A stretch of 64,000 nt of DNA. It comes from Clostridia bacterium. GTDB lineage: Bacteria > Bacillota_A > Clostridia > Oscillospirales > CAG-272. Location of the stretch: contig JAFUJS010000025.1 in the NCBI GenBank assembly GCA_017468115.1, positions 1 to 64,000 on the forward strand, written 5' to 3'. Positions within the stretch are counted from its first letter, which is position 1; every line of letters starts with the position of its first letter. The translations under genes and the position numbers were made by a program. The notes under the pieces are model-generated. The model saw nothing but the letters and a program-made list of their open reading frames with translations, was not told where the DNA came from and did no database searches. Of the stretch, positions 53,396-62,026 are shown in pieces.

Positions 53396-53781
53396 AAAAA
53401 GCGGACACAGGGTTTATACAAACAGAAAAGGAACAGGCATTTTGATTGTCTGTTCCTCTTTTGTTTTCTATGAAATGTGCTACACACATGAAATGATTGC
53501 TACGTGAACCCCCAAAGCTCTGCAAGTTCGCTTCAGGGAACCCCTATTGCAATCTTGAAATGTACTCCCTTCGTTCGTACATGAAATGAAATAAATCCAC
53601 CCATGCCAAGAGGCATTTCATGCTTGCGAAGCAAGTATTTCATGACCGAGGGTCATTTCACAAATTCGCGTGCAGAGGTTCCCAAAAAATTCGCAGGAAT
53701 TTAGGGGGCTGTCGTGGCGGATTTATTTCATTGCGTGTTCTCCGTTAAGGATAACACGCTAAGCCCTGTGTCCGTTTTTTG
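53396..53781. repeat. Block of nested palindromes (MITE- or REP-like), no gene
   Basis: An outer inverted repeat, CGGACACAGGG (53402-53412) with CCCTGTGTCCG (53764-53774), flanked by A6 and T6, encloses 350 bp. Inside is a second inverted repeat, TGAAATAAATCC (53587-53598) with GGATTTATTTCA (53718-53729). Between these, short hairpins follow each other, separated by TTTCAT-like spacers: ATGCC/GGCAT, ATGCTTGC/GCAAGTAT, ATGACC/GGTCAT; others precede them (ATGTG/CACAT, TGTAC/GTACA). A last one is GCGTGTT/AACACGC (53733-53758). No ORF is credible here. It looks like a non-autonomous mobile or structured-RNA element. Confidence 0.75.
53426..53466 (+). terminator. Terminator of the exporter/pyk/XRE operon
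   Basis: AAAAGGAACAG pairs with CTGTTCCTCTTTT, followed by GTTTT; it lies inside the left arm of the palindrome block. Confidence 0.75.
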
Positions 53782-54999
53782 TTATCTGATTCCGTATTTT
53801 TCGATGATATAATCCATATCCTTGTCGCCTCTGCCTGAGAGGTTAATGAGGACGGAGCCTGTCTTCATTTGCTTGGCTAGCTTTATGCCGTATGCAACTG
53901 CGTGGGCGCTTTCGATTGCCGGAATTATGCCCTCCATACGAGCAAGCTCAAAGAAGGCATCTATTGTTTCGTCGTCGTTTACAACATCGTACTTTACTCT
54001 GCCCAGGTCGTGAAGGAATGCGTGCTCAGGTCCTGAGGACGGGTAGTCAAGTCCGCTGGCTACTGAATAAACAGGCGCAGGCTCTCCGTTTTCGTCCTTT
54101 AGCATTATGCTGTTAAAGCCGTGCATAATGCCCTCTGTACCGTATTTAAGGCTTGCGGCATGGTCGCCCAGCTGCTCTCCCCTGCCAAGTGGCTCAATGC
54201 CGTAAAGGTCAACCGGATCGTTTAAGAAGCCTGAGAAAATACCCATTGCGTTGGAGCCACCGCCTACGCAGGCTACTACTGCATCGGGAAGCTCTCCTGT
54301 CATACCTACAAACTGCTCTCTTGCCTCAATACCAACAACGCTTTGGAAATCTCTTACCATCATTGGGAACGGGTGTGGACCAAGAACGGAGCCGATACAA
54401 TAAATGCAATCCTTGTATTCCTTGGAATAAGCATCAAAGGCAGCGTCTACTGCCTCTTTAAGGGTTGCAAGACCCTCTTTTACCTCAATAACGTTGGCGC
54501 CCAGGATTTTCATTCTGGCTACGTTTGGTGCCTGCTTTTTGATATCAACGGACCCCATATAAATATCACATTCAAGACCGAAGTATGCGGCGGCTGTTGC
54601 AAGCGCAACACCGTGCTGTCCTGCGCCTGTTTCGGCAATAACCTTCTTTTTGCCCATATATTTGGCAAGAAGAGCCTCACCCATACAATGGTTCAGCTTG
54701 TGGGCGCCTGAGTGGTTCAGGTCCTCTCTTTTTACATAAAGCTGAACATTGCCGAGCTTGTTTGAAAGACGCTCGAGGTAAGAAATTGGAGTTGGTCTGC
54801 CCTGAAATTCACGACGAATTTTGCGAAGCTCCCCAATAAACTTGCTGGATTTACAAATGGTAAAATAAGCCTCTGTAATTTCTTCCATTGCCTTTTTTAG
54901 GTTATCTGCGACGTATGCCCCGCCGTACTTACCAAAAAAGCCCTCGCTATTTGGATATTTCTTAAAATAAGTATCGAAATCAACACCATTAAAATTCAT
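53782..54999 (-). CDS. trpB: Tryptophan synthase beta chain (stand-alone)
   Basis: A 405-aa PLP enzyme that condenses indole and L-serine to L-tryptophan. The PLP lysine is Lys101 in [11 protein letters not shown], where the usual TrpB motif is HTGAHKINN. The [11 protein letters not shown] and GGGSNA phosphate-binding loops and the C-terminal LSGRGDKD are intact. No trpA or other trp gene is present in the window, so it probably uses indole from other sources or acts as a salvage enzyme. It is preceded by a Trp-type T-box leader. Confidence 0.93.
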   Translation of the reverse strand: MNFNGVDFDTYFKKYPNSEGFFGKYGGAYVADNLKKAMEEITEAYFTICKSSKFIGELRKIRREFQGRPTPISYLERLSNKLGNVQLYVKREDLNHSGAHKLNHCMGEALLAKYMGKKKVIAETGAGQHGVALATAAAYFGLECDIYMGSVDIKKQAPNVARMKILGANVIEVKEGLATLKEAVDAAFDAYSKEYKDCIYCIGSVLGPHPFPMMVRDFQSVVGIEAREQFVGMTGELPDAVVACVGGGSNAMGIFSGFLNDPVDLYGIEPLGRGEQLGDHAASLKYGTEGIMHGFNSIMLKDENGEPAPVYSVASGLDYPSSGPEHAFLHDLGRVKYDVVNDDETIDAFFELARMEGIIPAIESAHAVAYGIKLAKQMKTGSVLINLSGRGDKDMDYIIEKYGIR

Positions 55000-55102
55000 A
55001 ATTATATTCTCCCTAGTTAGTAAACATTATATTAATTCTATGCCTGACGATAAGTGCGTCGCCATCGCTTAAAGATATTTTTCATATTTTTCTCCTTAAA
55101 AA

Positions 55103-55144
55103 CAAAAAATCCCGACAGAAAAAGCATATGCTTTTCTATCAAGG
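55103..55144 (-). terminator. T-box-controlled terminator upstream of trpB
   Basis: On the minus strand the GATAGAAAAGC arm pairs with GCTTTTTCTGTC, followed by GGGATTTTTTG. It lies directly after the T-box antiterminator sequence. Confidence 0.8.
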
Positions 55145-55391
55145 ACGAATAAATATCCGCGGTGCCACCTTGAATTCACACCTGAGTGTGCGCTTTATGA
55201 GGGTACTCTCCAATACCCCTGATAGCTAACGTGTATCTTACGTTGCAGAGTACTCGGCAAAGCCTTTGACTGCACCCTCCACGGTCCATTTGATAGCCTG
55301 TTTTACGCCCTACTCTCAGCAAACGAGGACTCTCTGTGGTATCATAACTACCTTTATCTCCGCATCAACGGTTTATTATGCTAGTATTTTA
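55103..55391 (-). promoter_or_regulatory. Tryptophan T-box leader of trpB
   Basis: The minus-strand RNA contains the T-box core AAGGTGGCACCGCGG (55171-55157), which pairs with the tRNA acceptor end, followed by the terminator. In stem I, a TGG codon in AAATGGACC (55288-55286) fits a specifier for tRNA-Trp. Uncharged tRNA-Trp would favour read-through into trpB. The remaining gap to trpB (55000-55100) carries only the leader and the GGGAG ribosome site. The downstream gene product and specifier agree, which supports the call. Confidence 0.93.
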
Positions 55392-55414
55392 ACATACTAA
55401 AGTGCACTTGTCAA
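55386..55414 (-). promoter_or_regulatory. Promoter of the T-box/trpB unit
   Basis: TTGACA (55414-55409), a 17-nt spacer ending TGT, and TAAAAT (55391-55386). Confidence 0.75.
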
Positions 55415-55422
55415 TAGGTAAA

Positions 55423-55455
55423 TAAAAAGAGACACAAAATTTGTGCCTCTTTTTG
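55423..55455 (-). terminator. Terminator of fakA
   Basis: AAAAAGAGACACAAA pairs with TTTGTGCCTCTTTTT, with one mismatch. Confidence 0.8.
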
Positions 55456-57075
55456 TTATTCCGCAGAAATTATATAGTAGTAAACCGGTTGGTTGCCCGG
55501 GTAAAGCTCTACCGATATACCAGATAATTGTGCTTTCAGGCTATTTTTAATAAGCTCTGCATCGTCCTCTGTAACTGAGTCGCCATAGTATATACTGATT
55601 GACTCCTTGCCCTCTTCCTTTAGTCTTTTAGCAAATGCGCCCAGCACTTCATCTATGCTTTTTGAGGACAGGAGCATTTTCCCCTCATAAAGCCCCAGGT
55701 AGTCCCCTGCCTCAATCTCCATACCATCGAAGGTAGAGCTTCTTGCGGCAAAGGTAATTTGCATTGTGGTTACGCTACCAAGCCCTTCTATCATAGCCTC
55801 GGTGTTTTCCTTTGGGGACAAGGCTTCGTTAAAGGAAAGCATTGCGTTAATGCCTTGTGGGATTGATTTTGTTGGGATTACAATAACATTACGGCTTGAA
55901 AGCTCCTTTACCTGGTCGGCAGTTAAGATAATGTTCTTATTATTCGGAAGAATAAACACGGTTTTGGCATTTATTTCCTCTACTGCCTTATACAGGTCCT
56001 CGGTTGACGGATTCATTGTTTGACCGCCTGACACAATTTTGCTTACTCCAAGCTGTGTAAGCAGCTGACAGATTCCTTCTCCGCTTGCAACGGCAACAAA
56101 GCCATAATCCACAAGCGGTGGCTTTTCCTCTACCAGCTTGCTTGTGTGTTGGGTACGCATATTTTCCACCTTGACATTTTCATATATGCCCCACTTAAGA
56201 GCCTCGCCCAATACTGCGTGCGGCTCGTTTGTGTGAATATGCACCTTAATAATCTCGCCATCGTCAAGCATAACAAGGCTGTCGCCCATAGCGGAGAGAT
56301 AGCTTTTCAGCGGTGAGCTATCAGCGCTAGGTACGCTTTTGGTAATAATAAACTCGGTGCAGAAGGAAAAGGTAATGTCGTTTGTATTAAAGGCAGAAAA
56401 ATCTGCTTTTTTCTGTGGTCTTTCGGCTTCTGATTTGGGGGTGTAGCTAACCTTCATATCTCCCTTAAGGGTGCTTAGCATTGCCTTCATAACCAAAAGC
56501 CAGCCCATACCACCTGCATCAACCACGCCTGCCTTTTCAAGCACGGGGTTTTGGTTTATTGTTTCCTCAAGCGCTCTTTCAGCTGCATCTATTGCCACCT
56601 CTAAAACATATTCAAAGCTGTTTTGCTTTTTGGATGCCTCTATTGCCGCCTCTGCGCATTTTCTTGCAACTGTAAGTATGGTGCCCTCTGCCGGGTTTTC
56701 AATAGCACCGTAGGCAGAGTCTACGCCCTGCATAAGCGCCTCAGCCCATGCCCTGCCGTCGCACTCGAAGCTTCCCTTAAGCCCCTTTGCTATGCCTCGG
56801 AAAAGCAGGCTTACTATTACTCCCGAGTTGCCACGTGCGCCGTGAAGCATCGCCTTGGCTGTCTTGTCTGCCACCTCGTTAAGATTACAGGAGCTGTTGT
56901 CTAAAAGCTCCTTTGCGGCGTTTCCTACGGTTTTTGACATATTAGAGCCTGTATCTCCGTCCGGAACAGGAAAAACATTTAGCTCGTTAATTTCATTTTC
57001 GTTATCCTCAAGGCATTTTGCCGCATTGAGAATTAATACACGATAATCCTCGCCGTTAATTTTGTTGTAGCACAT
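55456..57075 (-). CDS. fakA: DAK2-domain fatty acid kinase subunit FakA
   Basis: A 539-aa ATP-binding kinase that phosphorylates fatty acids held by a FakB (DegV) partner, so that exogenous fatty acids enter phospholipid synthesis. The DAK2-type nucleotide domain spans 1-200 (PVPDGDTGSNMSKTV with metal-binding Asp residues; HGARGNSGVI). Middle and C-terminal domains follow, the last beginning near 460 (EAGDYLGLYEGKMLLS). It lies 17 nt downstream of a DegV gene in the same orientation, which supports the pairing. Confidence 0.93.
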   Translation of the reverse strand: MCYNKINGEDYRVLILNAAKCLEDNENEINELNVFPVPDGDTGSNMSKTVGNAAKELLDNSSCNLNEVADKTAKAMLHGARGNSGVIVSLLFRGIAKGLKGSFECDGRAWAEALMQGVDSAYGAIENPAEGTILTVARKCAEAAIEASKKQNSFEYVLEVAIDAAERALEETINQNPVLEKAGVVDAGGMGWLLVMKAMLSTLKGDMKVSYTPKSEAERPQKKADFSAFNTNDITFSFCTEFIITKSVPSADSSPLKSYLSAMGDSLVMLDDGEIIKVHIHTNEPHAVLGEALKWGIYENVKVENMRTQHTSKLVEEKPPLVDYGFVAVASGEGICQLLTQLGVSKIVSGGQTMNPSTEDLYKAVEEINAKTVFILPNNKNIILTADQVKELSSRNVIVIPTKSIPQGINAMLSFNEALSPKENTEAMIEGLGSVTTMQITFAARSSTFDGMEIEAGDYLGLYEGKMLLSSKSIDEVLGAFAKRLKEEGKESISIYYGDSVTEDDAELIKNSLKAQLSGISVELYPGNQPVYYYIISAE

Positions 57076-57092
57076 CTTTACCTATTCTCCTA

Positions 57093-57980
57093 TTAGTTGA
57101 TTCTTTCCTTGCCCATAAAAAATACTGCTACTGTGCCGGGTCCTGTGTGGGAGCCTATTGTTGTGCCAATACTGTTTATAAGCACCTCTCCCTTAATGTG
57201 TGGGAATTTTTCCTCTATCAATGATTTTACTGCATCTGCGCTTTCTTGGTCGTCGGAGTGGGAGATATAGCATCTTCCGCTGTATTCTGTGCCGCCATCG
57301 GCATTTTCTTCCATTTTCTTGACTATTTGCTTTATAACTGCCGCCTTGCCCTTGATTTTTTCTCTTGCAATAAGCTTGCCGTTATTATCTACATTAAGGA
57401 GTGGACATATTTTAAGGATTGTGCCAAACCAGCCTGCAACCTTGGAAACTCTGCCACCCTTAACAAAATATGTTAAATCTGTGGAAAAGAACCAATGATG
57501 CACCCTTAGCTTGTTTGATTCTGCCCAGCTATAAAGCCGGTCAATATCCATACCGCTATCACGCAGGTCTGCCATTTCATCTGCTAAAAGCGCCATACCT
57601 GAGGATGCGCCAAGAGAATCAACAACGTAAATTTTTCTGTCGGGGTATTCCTCCTCTAGCTCCTCTACTGCGATTTTTGCAGATGCCATAGCGCCCGAAA
57701 GCCCTGATGAGAGCATTAAGTGAATAATGTCCTTGCCCTGTGCCAGGTAAGGTCTGAAGAATTCCTTTACCTCTTCAACGTTTGGCTGGGCTGTTTTGGT
57801 ATCGCTACCATCACGCATCATCTGATAAAATTCGTTATAGGACAAGCTTTTGCCAAGGTCGTCCTTGTATTCCTTTCCATCTACAAAGTATGAAAAGCTA
57901 AGATAGTCTATGTCTCTTTCCTTAAGGTGCTCACAGCTGACATCAGCAGTTGAACAGGTTGTTAATACGTAATTTGCCAT
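57093..57980 (-). CDS. DegV-family fatty-acid-binding protein (FakB-like)
   Basis: A 295-aa protein that binds one fatty acid and presents it to FakA. Family marks are TCSTADVS near the start, KTAQPNVEEVKEFF, LMLSSGLSGAMASA, a lid segment, and the C-terminal IGSHTGPGTVAVFFMG. The ATG at 57980 follows AAAGGAAA; an earlier ATG at 57998 has no ribosome site. It is the first gene of a two-gene operon with fakA. Confidence 0.93.
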   Translation of the reverse strand: MANYVLTTCSTADVSCEHLKERDIDYLSFSYFVDGKEYKDDLGKSLSYNEFYQMMRDGSDTKTAQPNVEEVKEFFRPYLAQGKDIIHLMLSSGLSGAMASAKIAVEELEEEYPDRKIYVVDSLGASSGMALLADEMADLRDSGMDIDRLYSWAESNKLRVHHWFFSTDLTYFVKGGRVSKVAGWFGTILKICPLLNVDNNGKLIAREKIKGKAAVIKQIVKKMEENADGGTEYSGRCYISHSDDQESADAVKSLIEEKFPHIKGEVLINSIGTTIGSHTGPGTVAVFFMGKERIN

Positions 57981-58111
57981 TTTTGTTTTTCCTTTCATTT
58001 GTGGGCTTAGATTAATTCTTGCCTCGACAATGGAATTTTATCAATATTATTCTGAAAAAACCACCTACTAATTTGTTTTTTCTCTCTCCCGTTGAAAATC
58101 GAGAAAATAGA

Positions 58112-58150
58112 GTGAAAAAAAGGCACTCTACGGACAGTAGAGTGCCTTGT
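58112..58150 (-). terminator. Terminator of the XRE membrane-protein gene
   Basis: GGCACTCTAC (58122-58131) pairs perfectly with GTAGAGTGCC (58137-58146), with an A7 tract on the plus strand giving a U run in the RNA. Confidence 0.9.
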
Positions 58151-58152
58151 AT

Positions 58153-58839
58153 TTATTGGGCTTGTGAGCTGTTTTCGTTTACTTTTTCATCAATTTCGCC
58201 CTTGCTGTTTTTTCTCAGTTTTGGAAGCTTATTTTTGTTAAAGGTAATTGTAATTTTAATACCAAATGCCAAAAATACTATGATTTGAAGCGGAATACCG
58301 ATTAAGAAAATCATCCAAAGCATATTGTTATAGCCGATTGCACTTGTTATTGCAAAATACACCGTGGCAAGTATGGACCAAACAAGCACAGAGCCGTATG
58401 CAAACACGCCTCGCCCCTTATGCCATACCGATGAAAAGATAATTGCTACTATTGCACAAACAGGAAGCGCATAAATAAATATCTGCCAATGATTGATTTC
58501 TGCAACGGCAAGCATAACATAAGCAAGTAACGCAATTGAGTACACACCAACTATGGCTATTAATGAAATAATTTTCTTAACTCTGCTTTGCGGCGCGGTT
58601 TCAACACGTTTGTCCTGCTCCTTGTGCTCGGTAAGAATATAATCTACCGTTACATTAAAGAGCTTACTCATTTCAAGAAGAACAAGTGCATCCGGCAAGC
58701 CGTCTGCCCTTTCCCACTTGGAGATTGCCTTGTCTGAGTAATTTAGCTTTTGCCCAAGCTCATATTGTGTAAGGTGATTTTCGGTTCTCAAATAGTAAAT
58801 ATTTTGAGCCACAATCTGCTTTAGCTCCTTACTTTCCAT
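58153..58839 (-). CDS. XRE-type HTH protein with four membrane helices
   Basis: A 228-aa protein. An N-terminal XRE helix-turn-helix (1-65: NHLTQYELGQKLNYSDKAISKWERADG) is followed by a linker and four hydrophobic helices (about 90-115, 120-142, 150-172 and 174-198), ending in a charged tail. Membrane-bound HTH proteins of this type are common in Clostridia and may sense envelope state. No operator or partner is visible. It has its own promoter. Confidence 0.85.
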   Translation of the reverse strand: MESKELKQIVAQNIYYLRTENHLTQYELGQKLNYSDKAISKWERADGLPDALVLLEMSKLFNVTVDYILTEHKEQDKRVETAPQSRVKKIISLIAIVGVYSIALLAYVMLAVAEINHWQIFIYALPVCAIVAIIFSSVWHKGRGVFAYGSVLVWSILATVYFAITSAIGYNNMLWMIFLIGIPLQIIVFLAFGIKITITFNKNKLPKLRKNSKGEIDEKVNENSSQAQ

Positions 58840-58866
58840 AAAGGCACCTCCTTTTTTTGATAATTC

Positions 58867-58895
58867 ATTCTATCACAAGCAATATGATTAGTCAA
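58867..58895 (-). promoter_or_regulatory. Promoter of the XRE membrane-protein gene
   Basis: TTGACT (58895-58890), a 17-nt spacer ending TGA, and TAGAAT (58872-58867). Confidence 0.65.
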
Positions 58896-58922
58896 TAAAT
58901 TTAGTTAAAAATTAAAAGAAAA

Positions 58923-58983
58923 TTAAAAAACGCACTAATGAAAAACAGACACAGGGGGTCGATTTTTCTGTTTTTAGTGCGTT
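58923..58983 (-). terminator. Terminator of lepA-hemW with an inserted ACACAGG motif
   Basis: AACGCACTA (58929-58937) pairs with TAGTGCGTT (58975-58983), extended by AAAAACAG/CTGTTTTT. The loop contains GACACAGGGGGTC. The 3' arm on the plus strand overlaps the hemW stop codon. Confidence 0.8.
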
Positions 58984-60100
58984 AATTGTCAAAAAGCTCT
59001 GTCAAGATATAATTACTAACAAACAAGCCATCTGTACTAAGCTTATATTTGTCCTCATTTACAAGAACATGACCGCTTTTGATAAATTTTTCAATGGTTG
59101 GGTAGGCTTTTGTAAGCTCTGTGCCAAAGGTAGTGTAAAACTCATTGCCGTTTACTCCATCGCTCAGGCGAAGCCTTAGCATTACATACTCGTCCATTTT
59201 TGAAAGGGAGCCTTCGTCCTCTTCGTAGTGCTTTTCCTGCTTTATCATATACCCATCAAGAGATGAATCATAATAAAACCGCTTGCCATCAATAAAGGAA
59301 TGTGCACCGGGACCAAGACCCAAATACTCTTCTCCCAGCCAATACCTAAGGTTGTGCCTTGACCTGTACCCCTCTTTTGCAAAGTTGCTGATTTCATATT
59401 GCAGGTATCCCTTGCTTTCAAGGAAACGGCAAAGTGCGAGGTAGGCTTCATATTCCTCATCGTCGCTTGGCAGACAAAGGGTGTCCTTAATTCTGCCAAA
59501 GGGGGTGTTTTCCTCTATTTTAAGGCAGTAGGCAGATATATGCTCGGGTGCAAAATCAACCACGTCCTCAAGGATTTTTAGAAAATCCTCTGTTTTTTGG
59601 TTTGGTAAGCCATACATAAGGTCCACGCTTATGTTTTCAAAGCCCAGCCCTCTTATTTCCTTGTAGGTTTTCAAAAATTCCTCGTAGGTGTGTATTCTGC
59701 CAAGGACTTTAAGGTCGGTATCTTTAGTGCTTTGAAGCCCTATGCTGATGCGGTTTATACCGTTTCTTTTGTATGCCTGCAGCTTTTCTTTGTCTATTGT
59801 GCCCGGATTAATCTCAATCGAGATTTCGGCATTCTTATCAACAAGAAGGCTTGAGCGAATCTGAGAAAACAGCTTGTCTATACTTTTTGGTGAAGCAAGC
59901 GAGGGAGTGCCCCCGCCTAAAAAGATAGTGTCGACCACATAGCCCTGATAGTCCGCCTCTTCCCTTTTAATTTGCTCACAGAGGCAGTCTATATAGCTGT
60001 CAATTTCAGAGCTACTACAGCCACCGATTGAATAAAAGTCGCAATAATTACACTTTTTTTGGCAAAAGGGAATGTGAATATAAAGTCCTAAGCTTCTCAT
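58982..60100 (-). CDS. hemW: Radical SAM heme chaperone HemW
   Basis: A 372-aa radical-SAM protein of the HemN/HemW group. The cluster motif is [14 protein letters not shown] (Cys13, 17, 20), with FLGGGTPS near 62. The short N-terminus and length fit HemW, which binds heme, rather than the larger coproporphyrinogen oxidase HemN. Its ATG overlaps the lepA stop by 4 nt; lepA-hemW is a conserved Firmicutes pair, usually followed by hrcA-grpE-dnaK, which is absent here. Confidence 0.93.
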   Translation of the reverse strand: MRSLGLYIHIPFCQKKCNYCDFYSIGGCSSSEIDSYIDCLCEQIKREEADYQGYVVDTIFLGGGTPSLASPKSIDKLFSQIRSSLLVDKNAEISIEINPGTIDKEKLQAYKRNGINRISIGLQSTKDTDLKVLGRIHTYEEFLKTYKEIRGLGFENISVDLMYGLPNQKTEDFLKILEDVVDFAPEHISAYCLKIEENTPFGRIKDTLCLPSDDEEYEAYLALCRFLESKGYLQYEISNFAKEGYRSRHNLRYWLGEEYLGLGPGAHSFIDGKRFYYDSSLDGYMIKQEKHYEEDEGSLSKMDEYVMLRLRLSDGVNGNEFYTTFGTELTKAYPTIEKFIKSGHVLVNEDKYKLSTDGLFVSNYILTELFDN

Positions 60101-61914
60101 TTATCGTCGTCGCCCAGCTTAAGAACAGCCATAAACGCCTCGGGAGTAACCTCAACTGAGCCAAGACGGCGCATTTTCTTTTTACCCTCTTTCTGCTTTT
60201 CAAGGAGCTTTTTCTTTCTTGTGATGTCTCCGCCGTAGCACTTAGCCAAAACGTCCTTACGGAGCGCTCTTACAGTTTCTCTTGCGATAACCTTGGAGCC
60301 GATTGCCGCTTGAATCGGGATTTCAAAGAGCTGTCTTGAAATGTTGTCCTTTAGCTTCTCTGCTATTTTCCTTGCACGGGCATATGCCTTGTCGGTATGA
60401 ACAATGAAGGTAAGGGCGTCAACTATCTCGCCATTTAGCAAGAAGTCAAGCTTTACAAGGTTGCTTGGCTCATAGCCGGCAAGCTCGTAGTCCAAGGACG
60501 CATAGCCCTTGCTTCTGCTCTTTAAAGCGTCGAAAAAGTCGTAAACTATTTCGTTAAGTGGCATAATGTAGTGAAGCTCCACCCTTTGGGCATCAAGGTA
60601 TTTCATATCCTTGAAAATACCACGTCTGTCCTGACACAAATCCATAATTCCGCCAACGAACTCAGTTGGGGTGATTATGCTTGTTTTAACTGTTGGCTCA
60701 TAGGCTGTTGCGATTGTGTCGGGGCTTGGGTAGTTTGATGGGTTATCTACATAAATTATTTCGCCATTGGTTTTTTGTATTTTATAAATAACGCTTGGCG
60801 CTGTGGTAATCAGGTCAAGATTAAACTCTCGCTCAAGCCTTTCCTGTATAATTTCCATATGCAAAAGACCGAGGAAGCCGCATCTGAAGCCGAAGCCCAG
60901 CGCAATTGAGGTTTCCGGCTCGAAGGAAAGCGCCGCATCGTTGAGCTTTAGCTTTTCCAAGGCATCACGAAGGTCGTTATATCTTGCGCCGTCTGCCGGG
61001 TAAATTCCTGAAAATACCATTGGCAAAGCTTCCTTAAAGCCCTTAAGCGGCTCACTTGTTGGGTTTTCGTCGTTGGTAACTGTATCGCCAACACGGGTTT
61101 CGCTAACTGTTTTGATGCTGGCGGTAATATAACCAACCTCGCCGGCAGAAATAGAGTCTGCCTTTTCCAGACCAAAGGCACTAAGGTGTCCAACCTCTAC
61201 AACGTCGTATTTCGCACCTGTGCTCATAAGCCTGATTTTGTCCCCTGCCTTAAGGGTACCGTCCATTACACGGACATATACCACAACGCCCAGGTAGGAA
61301 TTGTAGTGGGAGTCAAATATAAGGCACTTAAGCGGTGCGCCCTCGTCGCCCTTCGGACAAGGGATTTTCTCAACTATTGCATCAAGCACCTGGTCGATAT
61401 TTAAGCCCACCTTTGCCGAAACAGCAGGACAATCCTCGGCTACGATGCCGATAACATCCTCAATTTCGTTTCTTACTCTGTCAACATCGGCAGAGGGTAG
61501 GTCGATTTTATTGATTACAGGCACGATTTCCAAGTCGCAATCAACGGCAAGGTATGCGTTGGCAAGGGTTTGCGCCTCAATACCCTGTGTGGAGTCAACT
61601 ACCAAAAGCGCACCCTCGCAGGCGTTTAGGGAACGGGAAACCTCGTAGTTAAAGTCAACGTGGCCGGGGGTATCAATAAGATTAAGAATATAATCCTGTC
61701 CGTCCTTGTGCTTATAGTTGATCCTTACGGCACGGGCTTTGATTGTAATGCCACGCTCCTTTTCAAGATCCATATTATCAAGAAGCTGCTCTTCCATTTC
61801 TCTTTTGGTAACAGCCTGTGAATACTCCAAAATACGGTCAGCCAAGGTGGACTTTCCGTGGTCAATGTGGGCTATTATAGAGAAATTTCTAATTCTTTTC
61901 TGCTTTTCGTTCAC
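60097..61914 (-). CDS. lepA: Elongation factor 4
   Basis: A 605-aa translational GTPase that acts on stalled ribosomes and in 30S assembly. G motifs are AHIDHGKST (G1), DTPGHVDF (G3) and NKIDLP (G4). The LepA-specific C-terminal domain ends with [30 protein letters not shown] sequence, split here in two notable parts: [13 protein letters not shown] and [10 protein letters not shown]. The length is normal. It is the first gene of lepA-hemW. Confidence 0.97.
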   Translation of the reverse strand: MNEKQKRIRNFSIIAHIDHGKSTLADRILEYSQAVTKREMEEQLLDNMDLEKERGITIKARAVRINYKHKDGQDYILNLIDTPGHVDFNYEVSRSLNACEGALLVVDSTQGIEAQTLANAYLAVDCDLEIVPVINKIDLPSADVDRVRNEIEDVIGIVAEDCPAVSAKVGLNIDQVLDAIVEKIPCPKGDEGAPLKCLIFDSHYNSYLGVVVYVRVMDGTLKAGDKIRLMSTGAKYDVVEVGHLSAFGLEKADSISAGEVGYITASIKTVSETRVGDTVTNDENPTSEPLKGFKEALPMVFSGIYPADGARYNDLRDALEKLKLNDAALSFEPETSIALGFGFRCGFLGLLHMEIIQERLEREFNLDLITTAPSVIYKIQKTNGEIIYVDNPSNYPSPDTIATAYEPTVKTSIITPTEFVGGIMDLCQDRRGIFKDMKYLDAQRVELHYIMPLNEIVYDFFDALKSRSKGYASLDYELAGYEPSNLVKLDFLLNGEIVDALTFIVHTDKAYARARKIAEKLKDNISRQLFEIPIQAAIGSKVIARETVRALRKDVLAKCYGGDITRKKKLLEKQKEGKKKMRRLGSVEVTPEAFMAVLKLGDDDK

Positions 61915-61947
61915 TTTTTTATATCCTTTCGGAAAAAATTCATAACT

Positions 61948-61976
61948 ATTTTAGCATAATTGTGTTTTTTATACAA
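61948..61976 (-). promoter_or_regulatory. Promoter of lepA-hemW
   Basis: TTGTAT (61976-61971), a 17-nt spacer ending TGC, and TAAAAT (61953-61948). Confidence 0.65.
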
Positions 61977-61985
61977 GTATTTTTA

Positions 61986-62026
61986 AGAAAAAAGAATGAT
62001 AGACGTTTTGTCTACCATCCTTTTTC
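61986..62026 (-). terminator. Terminator of the XRE-TM-LRR gene
   Basis: AGAATGATAGAC pairs with GTCTACCATCCTTTTT around GTTTT, with A tracts that give U-rich RNA on the minus strand. Confidence 0.75.

Noticed and set aside
53580..53665. Possible CRISPR array
   Set aside because: The hairpins differ in sequence, the spacers are short TTTCAT-like strings, and there is no direct repeat of 25-40 nt with unique spacers and no cas gene.
55035..55080. ATGCCTGACG near trpB, resembling sequence at 35472 beside the right MITE copy
   Set aside because: Only about 10 bases match and no terminal repeats follow, so chance is sufficient.
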